Shown here one piece after another: positions 27,468 through 36,389 of a stretch of 64,000 nt of DNA (position 1 is the stretch's first letter; each line of letters begins with the position of its first letter). This stretch comes from Myxococcales bacterium (lineage in GTDB: Bacteria > Myxococcota_A > Polyangia > Polyangiales > Polyangiaceae). Under the pieces are notes generated by a model, which saw only the letters and a program-made list of their open reading frames with translations, was not told the origin of the DNA and did no database searches. The position numbers and the translations under genes are program-made. Location: positions 1 to 64,000 of the forward strand of contig JANXLV010000253.1 of NCBI GenBank assembly GCA_025355005.1. Reading direction: 5' to 3'.

Positions 27468-27476
27468 AGTCTCGTC

Positions 27477-28310
27477 ATGCCCGAGGGCGACACGATCTAC
27501 CGGCTCGCGGAGAAGGTGCGTGACGCCGTGCTCGGGAAGGTCGTCACGGCGTTCTCCACGCATGCCATCGCCGATGACGTCGCGCGCACCGTCGTGGGCC
27601 ATGTCGTCGTGGAGGTGGTGTCGCGCGGAAAGAACCTGCTCGTTCGTTTCGACGACGGACGCACGCTGCATATCCATCTGCGCATGCTGGGACGTGTCGT
27701 GGTGCGACGGGGCAACGTCGTCGCGGTGACGGCGCGCCCACCGCAGCTTGTCCTCGATGTCCCTGGCGCGAGCATTCGCGGCAGCCGCATCCCGGTGCTC
27801 CGCCTGTTGCGCGCAGGCGCCGAGGCACGCGCGCCCGATCTTCGTTCCCTCGGGCCTGACCTCCTGTCACCTGACTTCGACGAAGACCTCGCGGTGCGAC
27901 GGCTGCGCGTGCTCGCGAAGCGACCCATCGGCGACGCGATCATGCAGCAGCGCGCGGTCGCGGGCATCGGCAACGTCTACAAGTCCGAGGTGCTGTTCCT
28001 CGAGCGCATCGATCCCCGCGTGCCGGTCTCCGCGCTCGACGCGAGCACGCTCAGACGGATCCTGAAGCGTGCGCGCGCGCTGCTCTCCGCGAACGTGAAG
28101 GGGGGACCACGCGTCACGCGCAATAGCCTCGCGGGGCCGCGCACGTGGGTCTACCTGCGCGCGCGAAAGGCGTGTTTCGTGTGCGGTGGAGCGATCGCGG
28201 CTCTGCAGCAAGGCGCGCCGCCCGGGCGGACGACCTACTTCTGTCCGCGCTGCCAGGGCGGGCTCACGCCTCCTGGGAAACCGACACGCGCAGCGTCCCA
28301 AGACCGGTGA
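27477..28310 (+). CDS. Fpg/Nei-family DNA glycosylase (Nei-type)
   Basis: 277 residues. The start MPEGDTIYRLAEKV is the catalytic N-terminus: Pro2 and Glu3 form the Schiff base and assist beta/delta elimination. HLRMLG near residue 63 provides the conserved Met-containing loop. AGIGNVYKSEVLF near 163 is the helix-two-turn-helix. The C-terminal zinc finger reads CFVCGG then CPRCQGG. MPEGDT rather than MPELPE places it with Nei (endonuclease VIII). It removes oxidised pyrimidines. It follows lhr by 9 bp and overlaps the convergent FAH gene by 47 bp. Confidence 0.92.
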   Translation: MPEGDTIYRLAEKVRDAVLGKVVTAFSTHAIADDVARTVVGHVVVEVVSRGKNLLVRFDDGRTLHIHLRMLGRVVVRRGNVVAVTARPPQLVLDVPGASIRGSRIPVLRLLRAGAEARAPDLRSLGPDLLSPDFDEDLAVRRLRVLAKRPIGDAIMQQRAVAGIGNVYKSEVLFLERIDPRVPVSALDASTLRRILKRARALLSANVKGGPRVTRNSLAGPRTWVYLRARKACFVCGGAIAALQQGAPPGRTTYFCPRCQGGLTPPGKPTRAASQDR

Positions 28311-29028
28311 CCTCTACCTCGACGGCGTCACCGTCGACGATCGGCCCCACGCCGTCCGGCGAGCCGCTCAGGAAGAGATCGCCCGCATCGATGGTCATCG
28401 ACTGGCTCACGTGCGCGATGAACGTGGGGATGTCGAAGATCATGTCGGTCGTACGACCGTCTTGTTTCACGACGCCGTTCACGCGGCAGATCACGTGTGC
28501 GGCGGGGACGTCGAGCTCCGTCTCGATGAACGGGCCCACGGGACAGAACGTGTCGGAGCCCTTCGCGCGCCACCATTGACCGTCGCCTTTCTGCCAGTCA
28601 CGCGCGGACACGTCGAGCGCACATGTGTAGCCGAAGATGGCCGCCTGCGCCTCGTCGCGCGTGGCCTTCTTCAGCGTCTTGCCGATGACGATCGCGAGCT
28701 CACCTTCGTGCTCCACGCGCGTCGCGCCCTTCGGCAAGATGACCTTGTCACCGGGGCCCGCGAGCGAGCTCGGCGGCTTCAGGAAGATCATGGGCTCCTT
28801 CGGCAGCTCGTTGCCCATCTCCTTCGCATGCGCCGCGTAGTTGCGACCCACGCAGAGGATCTTGCGCGGCGCCACCGGGCACCCGAGGTCCTCCTCGGCG
28901 AATTCGTGCGCTTTCCCCGTTTCCTTCCCGCCGAGCCACGGCGGTGCGCCGTAGTGAATGGCCTTGTTTCCATCGAAGCGGCAGAAGATGCGGCCCATGT
29001 TGCGGTCGATGATGATCCCGAATCGCAT
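28264..29028 (-). CDS. fumarylacetoacetate hydrolase family protein
   Basis: 254 residues. The core has KILCVGRNYAAHAKEMG near residue 57, then IFLKPPSSLAGPG, EGELAIVIGK near 107 carrying the metal-binding Glu, FGYTCALDVSARDWQ near 130 and LSGSPDGVGP near 220. This is the usual single-domain FAH fold that cleaves acylpyruvates or acts as an oxaloacetate tautomerase. AGGA lies 6 bases before the ATG. It is distinct from the FAH-fusion gene at 3.6 kb, which carries a second domain. Confidence 0.9.
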   Translation of the reverse strand: MRFGIIIDRNMGRIFCRFDGNKAIHYGAPPWLGGKETGKAHEFAEEDLGCPVAPRKILCVGRNYAAHAKEMGNELPKEPMIFLKPPSSLAGPGDKVILPKGATRVEHEGELAIVIGKTLKKATRDEAQAAIFGYTCALDVSARDWQKGDGQWWRAKGSDTFCPVGPFIETELDVPAAHVICRVNGVVKQDGRTTDMIFDIPTFIAHVSQSMTIDAGDLFLSGSPDGVGPIVDGDAVEVEVTGLGTLRVSVSQEA

Positions 29029-29091
29029 GCGGTCATCCTAGTCAGAAGAGCGCGAGCTTCGGGGAGAAGTTCACGATCCACTTTGCGAGCC

Positions 29092-30351
29092 TCACGTGCG
29101 CCCGCGCGTGCGCAGATACCCTCGATGTCCGAAGCCGCAGTCGAAGGCTCTCGGCTTGGTGAGGATCCAGAGCGTCGGCACCGCGGGCGGCTCCTCTGGC
29201 GTGGGGCCGTCGCCATCCGTGAAGTACACGACGCCGTCCACGTCGTGCGTTCCGAGCAGCTCCGGATCGAACACAGGGCGCAGATCCGTTCCGCCGCGTC
29301 CGAACACCGCGTCGATCTTTCCGGCGAAAGGATACACGCGAGACACCTGCGTGTCGCACTCCGCGACGATCACCTGCGCGCGCTCGGAGAGGACCACGAG
29401 CTGCCGTGCGATCTCCTCGAGCTCCGGGCGCGTCATGCTGAGCGACGTGTCGATCGCGACGAGGAGCCGAGGATTCTCGCTCTTTCGCAGCGCCCAGCTC
29501 CGACCCGGTACCTCGAAGATGCGCTGTGGGAACCGGCGGCTCGGACGGGTCCACGTGTGAACGGGCGCGCGCGCACGCGCTGCGAACATCGCGAGCGCCT
29601 CACGGAAATCGAGCGGCTCCTCTGGCGCGAGCGTGGTCTCGAACAGCTCCTCCAGGATGCGCCCCGGCTCACGCCCGCAGACCTTGTACCGCGACGTGTC
29701 CTCCGCGAGCTCCGGCTCCTCCTTCTGCGCGCGCGCCTTCTTTCCGGCGCCCGGAGCGTGCGTGCGCTTCGGCTTCGCGTCGTCCACTGCGCGCTCCACG
29801 AGCATCGCCGTCTGCACCAGCGCGCCGGGTGTGTTCGCCGCGCGCGTGAGCATCTTGTGGTCATCCACGGTGCCTACGCCTTGCTCTGCCGGCGTGGGTC
29901 GCGGGCGTGTGCCGGTCTTCTGGAAATGCGCGAGCAGGAGCTCGTAGCGGTCCATCGTGCTCTGGCCCTTGCGGATGCCGAACGGCGCGTACGCGCGGAT
30001 CGTGACGGCGGGAGGCAGCGGCTCCTCGATGTGCTCGTTCGCGGACATCTCGATCGCCAGGTCCATCAGCTCTGGCTCCTCACACGCCGCGAACTTCGGA
30101 TGCGTGAGATGCCCCAGCACCACGTGATGCACCTCGTGCAGAAGCACGCCCTTCACGAACTGCGGCTCGCGCGCGAACGACTCCACGTTCACGTGCAGGT
30201 AGAAATGTGCATCATGCAACGAAACCGCCATGCGCCCGACGGACGGATCCGCAACAGGGCGCATGCGCGCGAGGATCGCCGCGTAATACGGGTACTTCGT
30301 GAGGAAGCCCGAGCTCACGAGGAACTCGGACAGCCATGCGTCGATGTTCAC
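29092..30351 (-). CDS. DUF2201 putative metallopeptidase with C-terminal VWA-like domain
   Basis: 419 residues from GTG 30351, whose bases overlap the stop of the upstream gene (GTGA). The N-terminal half is an M48-like peptidase fold with LLHEVHHVVLGH near residue 70, an HExxH zinc site. A charged linker follows. The C-terminal half is a VWA-like domain with DTSLS (metal-site loop) near residue 305, GGTDL and FTDGDG. Genes of this form usually travel with a MoxR AAA+ ATPase, as here. The role is unproven; chaperone-assisted assembly or proteolysis is usually inferred. Confidence 0.85.
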   Translation of the reverse strand: MNIDAWLSEFLVSSGFLTKYPYYAAILARMRPVADPSVGRMAVSLHDAHFYLHVNVESFAREPQFVKGVLLHEVHHVVLGHLTHPKFAACEEPELMDLAIEMSANEHIEEPLPPAVTIRAYAPFGIRKGQSTMDRYELLLAHFQKTGTRPRPTPAEQGVGTVDDHKMLTRAANTPGALVQTAMLVERAVDDAKPKRTHAPGAGKKARAQKEEPELAEDTSRYKVCGREPGRILEELFETTLAPEEPLDFREALAMFAARARAPVHTWTRPSRRFPQRIFEVPGRSWALRKSENPRLLVAIDTSLSMTRPELEEIARQLVVLSERAQVIVAECDTQVSRVYPFAGKIDAVFGRGGTDLRPVFDPELLGTHDVDGVVYFTDGDGPTPEEPPAVPTLWILTKPRAFDCGFGHRGYLRTRGRT

Positions 30352-33300
30352 TTCTTGATGACGCCCAGGTTCACGAACGCGTGGTCCACCATCACCACGT
30401 AGGGGTGCTCCTCGAACGTGAGGTTGCCCTTTCCGTCGTGCTCGATGACCTCCAGCTTGCCCATGCCGTAGCCCATGGGCCCGCGCGAGTAGTAGTTGGC
30501 CTGGAGCGTGTACTGCGCTGGGCGCTTCTCCTTCGGTCCGCGGATGGTGAAGCACTCCGGGCCGTAGCCAGTGGTGATGTCCGCGTACAGGTCGCCGCCC
30601 GAAGGCAGGTGCTTCTGCGAGTAGAACGCGTGCCCGCCGGCGGAGTCGTAGATGTGGAAGTCCACGTCGTTCGCGTCCGTCTCCCACGTGAGCACGAAGC
30701 GGATCGATGGCGCGTTCTCGAGCTTGCCACCGGCCTCCATGATGCGCGTCGCGATCTCGCCGGCGCGCTTTGGTTCGGCGCGCACCCACGCGGAGCCCAC
30801 CAGGCCGACGTCCTCTTGCAGGATCTGGTGCACGCCCGGGAAGCGGTTCTCGATGAAGCCCTTGTGGAGCGCGTCCACGGCCGCCTGGAACGCCTTCTCG
30901 TGCGCGCCGCTCTTCAGCAGCGCATACACGAGGAGCCGGTGGCTCGACGGATGATCGGGCCTCTGCTCCTTCGCCTTGGTGTACGTGTCCAGCGCGAGCG
31001 GGAGACCGGCGGTCTTCACGCGCTCGAGGCGCGAGCCTGCGAAGCGCCGCATGTCGGCGCGCGCGGGAAAGAGATCGATCAAGGTCCCGTACGCGCGTGC
31101 AGCGCGCTCGTCCTCCTTGTTCGCCTCCAGCGTCTCGCCGAGCGCGATGAGACCCAGGATGTCGCCGGGCTCCTCGTCGTGCCACGCCTGCGCGGCGGCC
31201 TTCGCGCCCGCGACGTCCTTCTTGTCGAGGCGTGACATCACCTCCCCGAATTTTCCGGAGTACGGGGTCGCGACCGCGGGCTTCGCGCTCTGCTGCACGT
31301 CACCGCCGCCTCCGCCGCCGCCGCCGCCGTCCTGCGTCGTGAAGACGAGGGGAAAGACCACGTTCACAGCGCCGTTCTCGGGCTGAGGAAACGACATGTT
31401 CGTGAAGGAGTGGACCACGCAGGAGATCGTGGAGGCGTCGCCCAGCGTGGAGCCGCCGTCCGATGCGCTCGAGACCGCGCCCGCCTTGTCGATCGTGAAG
31501 CGCACCGACACGCGGCCCTGGAGGGATGGGTTGGCGTTGAGGCCGCGCTGGTAGCACGCGCGGAAGCGCCCACTGTTGTTGCGAACGATGCGCACGATGA
31601 CGTCGGTCGCGATGCCGCCGCTCACGGTGGGCGTGCCGGGTCGCACCGCTGCCACCGGTCCCCGGTCGCGAGACGCCGCGCTGACGCCGGCGCCGGCGCT
31701 GGAACCTCCGCCGCCGATCCCGGAGAGACCACCGCTCCCGCGCGACCCGGGGTTCACCGCGCCACCCCCGCTACCGAGCCGCAGATCACCCGTCCTCGGC
31801 CCCTCGTCATCCATGTCGGCCGCGGCCTTCGCTGCCGGACGCGGCGATGGTCGGGACGCAGGCGCTTCCGGCCGTGCTCCTGCGGGTGCCGCAGCGGGAG
31901 AAGGAGGAGGTGGTGGTGGAGGCGGCGCTGCTTGCGCAGTGGCCTGCACATCCATCGCCGGAGTCGAAGGAGAGAGCTCCGGCCTCTGCTCGGCTTGCGC
32001 CTGTCCCCCTGCGGTCGGCGGTGGTGGCGCGTTCGTCGCGGGGCGATCGCCGCGCTTTCGGTCCGCTTCATTCGGGCTCGGGCTCGGCTTGGCTGCAGCG
32101 ATGACGGGCGAGCTGGCCGTGGGAAGCGAGCGCGCCTGATCGACGAGCTCTCCATCCTGCACCGTGAGGATCGACGCGAGGCCGCGCCGCGTGATGCCGA
32201 AGCGCGCATAGTCCGCGTCCGTCTCCAGCACGAGCAGCGCCGTGTACGGCGTGATGAGCCGATGACGAACGGCCAGGTCGACGATCTGATCGTGCAGGTC
32301 CGTGGACGGCGGTCCAGAGGCCTCTTGCTCCAGCAGCGCGTTGATGTGCGCCTGCGAGAACGCGCGCTCGAGCAGCGGACGCTCCACGTCGCCGACGCTC
32401 GCCTCGTACGCGGCGGCTCCGCCCACGCTGATACGCACGGGGGTTCCCTCCGGCACGTCCGCGTACACCAGCGCTTCGTCACCTGGCTGCATACCGTCGA
32501 GCCGCTCCGGGTAGGTGAAGGTCGAGCCATCCACACGCACCGCGATCGCAGAGCGTGTGGTCTGTCCGAGCTTGCCAGCGACCTTGTCCGCACCCAGACC
32601 AGAGTCGACGACCACGCCGTCGCGCGACAGCCCGCCCACCGCGAGCGTCTTCAGCGTGCCCTCGTCGCGGATACCACCGACCGCCATGGCGTCCATGCGG
32701 CCGACGCCGGCCGCGCGCAGTCCAGAGACCGCGGCGCGAAGGTGCTCCGCGTCCGTTGCGCCTGCCGTGGTGACGCCGTCGCTGATGACGAGCACCCGCG
32801 ACGTGCCCGCCGCGTGCTCGCGCGCCCACCCGAGGGCCTGCTCAAGGTTCGAAGCACCAAGCGCGCCGCGCGCCTTGATCGCGAGGAGCTCGCGATCGCC
32901 GAAAGCGCTGCTCTGGCCGTCGAAGACCGTCTCGATGCTCTGATCGAAGCAGGCGATGCGCAGCGGGAACGTGCCCTGTGTCTGCGTGAGCTTCGCCACG
33001 AGGTCCCTCAGCATGCGCGTCTGATCTGCGAACCCGAGCGCGCGGGAGCCGCTCGTGTCCATGAGCACCAGCAGGCCGCGCACGGGGTCAGGCGATGCAT
33101 CCGCCATCGGCTTCACGCGCGAGATCACCATGCGACCGCTGCGCAGCGCGTTGCCTTGCGCTGCGGCGTGTCTGTCGAAGATCAGGTCTCCCGCCGGAAC
33201 CGTGCGCTCCTGGGTGAGGGCCTGCGTGCTGCCGTGACCGCCGGTGACGGACACGGAGAGCATGGCGATCTCGGGCAGGCCCTTCAGCGCGAGCGCATAC

Positions 33301-33905
33301 GGCGCGTCGCCAGGCAGCTCCTCTGCGTATGAAACGATCAGCTCCTTCTGCCCTCGCGCGGGAATGGGAAAGACGCGCGCGGTGAACTCGTTGCCGGCCC
33401 CCTGCTCCATGAGCGCGGGGTCCTGCTTCCGGTGCAGGAAGTCCTCGTACGCGCGGCGTGCGGCCTGGCGCTCCACGACCTCACCCTCCTGGATGCCATC
33501 GGCCGTGCGCATGGCGAAGCGCGAGACGGTCGCGCGCGGAGGCAGCGTGATGCTGAACGTCCCCTCGATGACGCGGTCGCGAGGATTGTCGAACGTCAGC
33601 GTGAGCTCCGTGAACGCGAGCGGCGCGTTGACCACGGCGCGCGCCGTCATCTTCGTCAGCGTGAGGCCCGAGCCGTCCGAAGCCGTGAGCGTGAGAGGCG
33701 CACCCGACGCGCGCTGCCACTGCGGCTCCGCAAACGCCGGCGGCGGCACCACGACCAGCGGCATGCTCGCCTTGGTGACGGGGACGGTCACCGGATGAAC
33801 GGGCGTGCTGGGCGCGGGTGAGTTCCCGCAGCCGGGTGCAGCCGCAAGCATTGCGAGCGCGAGGAGAACGGACGCGAGCACCATCGGCCGGAGCGCGGTT
33901 GTCAT
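30348..33905 (-). CDS. giant lipoprotein: VIT, VWA, AgmX-like, helical repeat and DUF2135 domains
   Basis: 1185 residues. A lipoprotein signal ends in APGC near residue 26. A VIT domain (about 60-200) comes first, then a VWA domain with DTSGS at 283-287. A low-complexity Pro/Ala/Gly region (about 600-755) leads to an AgmX/TonB-C-like domain with FRACYQRGL near 777 and Cys later. A TPR-like helical stretch (about 880-1030) and a C-terminal DUF2135 beta domain (WETDANDVDFHIYD) end it. VIT-VWA proteins resemble inter-alpha-trypsin inhibitor heavy chains. It lies between the MoxR ATPase and the DUF2201 gene. Confidence 0.85.
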   Translation of the reverse strand: MTTALRPMVLASVLLALAMLAAAPGCGNSPAPSTPVHPVTVPVTKASMPLVVVPPPAFAEPQWQRASGAPLTLTASDGSGLTLTKMTARAVVNAPLAFTELTLTFDNPRDRVIEGTFSITLPPRATVSRFAMRTADGIQEGEVVERQAARRAYEDFLHRKQDPALMEQGAGNEFTARVFPIPARGQKELIVSYAEELPGDAPYALALKGLPEIAMLSVSVTGGHGSTQALTQERTVPAGDLIFDRHAAAQGNALRSGRMVISRVKPMADASPDPVRGLLVLMDTSGSRALGFADQTRMLRDLVAKLTQTQGTFPLRIACFDQSIETVFDGQSSAFGDRELLAIKARGALGASNLEQALGWAREHAAGTSRVLVISDGVTTAGATDAEHLRAAVSGLRAAGVGRMDAMAVGGIRDEGTLKTLAVGGLSRDGVVVDSGLGADKVAGKLGQTTRSAIAVRVDGSTFTYPERLDGMQPGDEALVYADVPEGTPVRISVGGAAAYEASVGDVERPLLERAFSQAHINALLEQEASGPPSTDLHDQIVDLAVRHRLITPYTALLVLETDADYARFGITRRGLASILTVQDGELVDQARSLPTASSPVIAAAKPSPSPNEADRKRGDRPATNAPPPPTAGGQAQAEQRPELSPSTPAMDVQATAQAAPPPPPPPPSPAAAPAGARPEAPASRPSPRPAAKAAADMDDEGPRTGDLRLGSGGGAVNPGSRGSGGLSGIGGGGSSAGAGVSAASRDRGPVAAVRPGTPTVSGGIATDVIVRIVRNNSGRFRACYQRGLNANPSLQGRVSVRFTIDKAGAVSSASDGGSTLGDASTISCVVHSFTNMSFPQPENGAVNVVFPLVFTTQDGGGGGGGGGDVQQSAKPAVATPYSGKFGEVMSRLDKKDVAGAKAAAQAWHDEEPGDILGLIALGETLEANKEDERAARAYGTLIDLFPARADMRRFAGSRLERVKTAGLPLALDTYTKAKEQRPDHPSSHRLLVYALLKSGAHEKAFQAAVDALHKGFIENRFPGVHQILQEDVGLVGSAWVRAEPKRAGEIATRIMEAGGKLENAPSIRFVLTWETDANDVDFHIYDSAGGHAFYSQKHLPSGGDLYADITTGYGPECFTIRGPKEKRPAQYTLQANYYSRGPMGYGMGKLEVIEHDGKGNLTFEEHPYVVMVDHAFVNLGVIKK

Positions 33906-33952
33906 GCACCGATGCTACGTCTCCGCGGGCGCGGGCGAAACCCCAACGGGAG

Positions 33953-34060
33953 GTCGAAGTTGGCGTGAGGGTCGAGGCCGAGATCAGGGTCGAGGTGGAG
34001 GTCAGGGTCGAAGTCGAAGTCGAAGTCGAAGTCGAAGTCGAAGTCGAAGTCGTCGTCGAT
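33953..34060 (+). repeat. GTCGAR hexamer array 2 (18 units, degenerate left end)
   Basis: Eighteen hexamers. The right part holds seven perfect GTCGAA units; the left part is decayed (GTTGGC, GTGAGG, GCCGAG, ATCAGG). It fills the gap between the start of the giant lipoprotein gene (33905) and the end of the MoxR gene (34076). Confidence 0.9.
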
Positions 34061-34075
34061 CGTCGTTGCCGTCCC

Positions 34076-35401
34076 CTACGGCCTCACCGGCGTGATGCCG
34101 ACGCGCCGCAGGACCGTGGCCAGACGAACCGCGTCCTTCTCCGGCAGGTCGACCAGCACGTGACCGAGGCAGGTGCGGGCGACGTTGCTTCGCTTCAGAT
34201 CCGCGAGGCGCGCGGGCGACTCGATGAACGCACACAACGCGGTCACCGCCAGCGAGATGCGATGGCGCTTGCCCGGCTCACCGCGGAGCGCAGCGACCTT
34301 CTTCTGCGCCGCGCTGCCGCTGTAGCCGCCGAGCAGGTCCGTGGGGTCGATGTCGACGAGGCTCGCGAGCGTGGCGTTCTCGCCCAGCGCGTCCTGCAGC
34401 TTCTCCCGGTGGTCGCCGGGGAGGTCGGCGATGAACGCCTCGAACGACGCGAGCGTGAAGTTCTTCTGCGCTGCGAGCACGCCTGCCTCCGGCCCCGCGA
34501 GCAACGGCGCGAGCCGCGTGACGATCTCGTCGATGCGATCCGTCTGGCCCTGCTCCTTGTAGCCGCGGACCTCCTTCGCCAGGTCGGAGCCTGCGGTGTA
34601 CGAGGAGAGGAGCGCGCGCACATCCAGCCCGATCTTGCCGCCCCACGACCCCTGCGAGGCGAGCAGCGTCTCCACCCACGCGGCGGGCAGATAGCCACCC
34701 AGCGCGTCGCGCAGCAGCGTGCCGTCGGCGAGCTCCTCCTTCGTGAACGCAGAGAGCAGCTGCGACGCGTACGTCCAGGTCCGCGGCGGCACGTCGTCGA
34801 GCATGCGCTCGTGCGTCTGCGCCATGGCGAGGATGCCGGGATGCAGGCCCTGCATCGTCGCCCACGCGAGCCACGAGGCGCGATCCGCGCGAACGTTCAC
34901 TTCCAGGAAGCGCGCGCGCAGCGCCTTGTCCAGCGCGGTCACGTGATACTCCGCCGTCTGCGGGTTCACGGTCGCGATGCACACCCAGCCCTCGGGCAGC
35001 TCGTACTCGTGGAGCCGACGCGCCGAGAGCAGCTGCAGCGCCGGCTGCTGGATGTAGCGCTCTGCGCGGTTCAGCTCCTCGAGCAGCAGGATGCCATTGC
35101 CCTCGCGCGGCAAGATGGAAGGCAGCGCGTACTGCGTCCGCCCATCCACGACGACAGGAAGGCCGACGAGATCAGGCGGCTCCAGGAGCGAGAGATCCAG
35201 CACGGTCACGTCGACGCCGAGGTTGCCGGCGACGCGACGGATGATCTCGCTCTTGCCCACGCCGGTGGGGCCCGAGAGCAGCACCGGCCTGCGCGCGCGG
35301 TACGCGACCTCCACGATGCGCTCCAGCCTCGGCCCGATCGGCACGGCGAGAGGCCGAAGCGAATCCGTGCTGCCGGTCTTTGCGGTCCCTGAGGTCGCCA
35401 C
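34076..35401 (-). CDS. MoxR-family AAA+ ATPase
   Basis: 441 residues from GTG 35401; the frame stays open to a TTG at 35452 with weak support. Walker A is GPTGVGKSE near residue 45, Walker B ILLLEELNRAE near 100, and sensor 1 ATVNP near 143. The rest is a helical lid with a long C-terminal extension. MoxR ATPases act as chaperones that insert metals or assemble complexes with VWA partners. The two following genes on this strand encode VWA proteins, so the three form one probable functional unit. The hexamer array separates this gene from them. Confidence 0.85.
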   Translation of the reverse strand: MATSGTAKTGSTDSLRPLAVPIGPRLERIVEVAYRARRPVLLSGPTGVGKSEIIRRVAGNLGVDVTVLDLSLLEPPDLVGLPVVVDGRTQYALPSILPREGNGILLLEELNRAERYIQQPALQLLSARRLHEYELPEGWVCIATVNPQTAEYHVTALDKALRARFLEVNVRADRASWLAWATMQGLHPGILAMAQTHERMLDDVPPRTWTYASQLLSAFTKEELADGTLLRDALGGYLPAAWVETLLASQGSWGGKIGLDVRALLSSYTAGSDLAKEVRGYKEQGQTDRIDEIVTRLAPLLAGPEAGVLAAQKNFTLASFEAFIADLPGDHREKLQDALGENATLASLVDIDPTDLLGGYSGSAAQKKVAALRGEPGKRHRISLAVTALCAFIESPARLADLKRSNVARTCLGHVLVDLPEKDAVRLATVLRRVGITPVRP

Positions 35402-35452
35402 GCGATGATGACTAGCACGCGTAGAACCGCCGCGCTCTAGACGTGGCGCCAA

Positions 35453-35490
35453 TGAAAGTCCGTTTCAAAATTTGCACGCTACGTTTCAAA
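35453..35490 (+). repeat. copy 2 of the 38-bp dispersed repeat
   Basis: The first 23 bases (TGAAAGTCCGTTTCAAAATT then TGC) and the last eight (GTTTCAAA) are identical to the copy at 37896; the seven bases between vary at four places. It lies just upstream of the MoxR coding start. Confidence 0.85.
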
Positions 35491-35537
35491 CGCGCGTGCA
35501 CCTGCGCTCGCATTCGCGCTCGCTGTTCTGGAACTGA

Positions 35538-35647
35538 CTAAGGCTTGCGCTCGGCGACATAGGTGCGATTGCCGCTTGGAGTGCCGGTGAATCCAAACGC
35601 ATACAGGCGGCAGCCATCGGGTGAGATCCACGGCGTCGCTTGCGGGC
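35538..35647 (-). pseudogene. C-terminal remnant of a TolB/PD40 beta-propeller protein
   Basis: Read on the minus strand directly after the mntP stop, an open stretch of about 36 codons gives TPWISPDGCRLYAFGFTG then a tail to TAG at 35538. WISPDGCRLYF followed by an xLYVAxRxP end is the last blade of WD40-like PD40 lipoproteins common in myxobacteria. No start or upstream blades remain; the frame meets mntP. It is a broken gene end, likely left by an insertion or deletion. Confidence 0.6.
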
Positions 35648-36226
35648 TCAGGGCGCGAGCAGGTGCGACAGGATGACCTTTACGCCAAGTCCGATGAGCA
35701 CGAGCCCGGCGATCGCGTCGAGCCGGCGCCCGAACAGGTCCCCCAGTCGCTTCCCCGCGTAGAGCCCGAGCACGCTCAGCGCTGCCGTCGTGACGCCGAT
35801 GGTGACGAGCGTGAGCAGGAGCGGCGCACCGACGAGGGGCAGCGTGACGCCCGCCGCGAGCGCATCGATGCTCGTCGCGAGCGCGAGCACCATCATGACG
35901 CGGAGGCCGAACGGATCGCGTGCGCCCGGCTTCTCGTCGTTCCCCTCCGCCTGCGACGGCCGCGCATCCCAGAGCATCTTCAGGCCGATCGCAGCGAGCA
36001 GGGCGAACGCGATCCAGTGATCCCAGGCCGCGGCGAACCGGCCGAGGACGGTGCCCAGGTAGTAGCCAAGGAGCGGCATCAACGCCTGCGAGCCGCCAAA
36101 GAAGAGCGCAACGCGGACGGCGTGAGTGAGCGTGACCTGCTGCGCTGCCAGCCCGCGCGATGCGGCCACCGCCGTCGCGTCCATCGCCAGCGCAAGCGCG
36201 AGCAGGAGGATGGAGAAGAAGCTCAC
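35648..36226 (-). CDS. mntP: putative manganese efflux pump MntP
   Basis: 192 residues with six hydrophobic segments arranged as two repeats. The first begins LALALAMDATAVAASRG and the second LALATSIDALAAG; the DATAVA and SIDALAAG aspartates are the conserved residues of the MntP (DUF204) family. It exports Mn2+ across the inner membrane. The usual length is about 190 residues, which favours GTG 36226 (AAAGG just upstream) over the ATG at 36295. No yybP-ykoY riboswitch is recognisable upstream. It lies next to a propeller remnant and inside the 38-bp repeat pair. Confidence 0.88.
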   Translation of the reverse strand: MSFFSILLLALALAMDATAVAASRGLAAQQVTLTHAVRVALFFGGSQALMPLLGYYLGTVLGRFAAAWDHWIAFALLAAIGLKMLWDARPSQAEGNDEKPGARDPFGLRVMMVLALATSIDALAAGVTLPLVGAPLLLTLVTIGVTTAALSVLGLYAGKRLGDLFGRRLDAIAGLVLIGLGVKVILSHLLAP

Positions 36227-36358
36227 GCCCTTTCGACTACTCCGCTTGGGAAGAAAGGCCCAGCCCAACGATGGTCGTACGAGGCCCGTCAGCATTCCGA
36301 GGGAGCGCCCTCTCGTCAGGAGTCATCACGGAGAAGTAGTTCGGGGTTCGCGGGTTGC

Positions 36359-36384
36359 AACTATACTACTGTAGTAGTATAGTT
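36359..36384. promoter_or_regulatory. perfect palindromic operator of the vapBC pair
   Basis: AACTATACTACT, GT, AGTAGTATAGTT: 12-bp arms that pair perfectly around two bases. It ends 5 bp before the antitoxin start. Such AT-rich palindromes in a GC-rich genome are typical of toxin-antitoxin autoregulation, where antitoxin and toxin repress their own promoter. The palindrome probably overlaps the promoter. Confidence 0.85.
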
Positions 36385-36389
36385 CTCGA

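Larger units (their letters stand above)
35402..35647. other. accessory boundary region between moxR and mntP
   Basis: These bases hold the start-proximal part of the MoxR leader, one 38-bp repeat (35453-35490) and the propeller remnant (35538-35647). No complete gene is present. The sequence between 35491 and 35537 shows nothing I can support. Confidence 0.6.

Noticed and set aside
36227-36295. Longer MntP N-terminus from ATG 36295
   Set aside because: It adds 23 non-hydrophobic residues to a family of about 190; GTG 36226 has a better ribosome-binding site.
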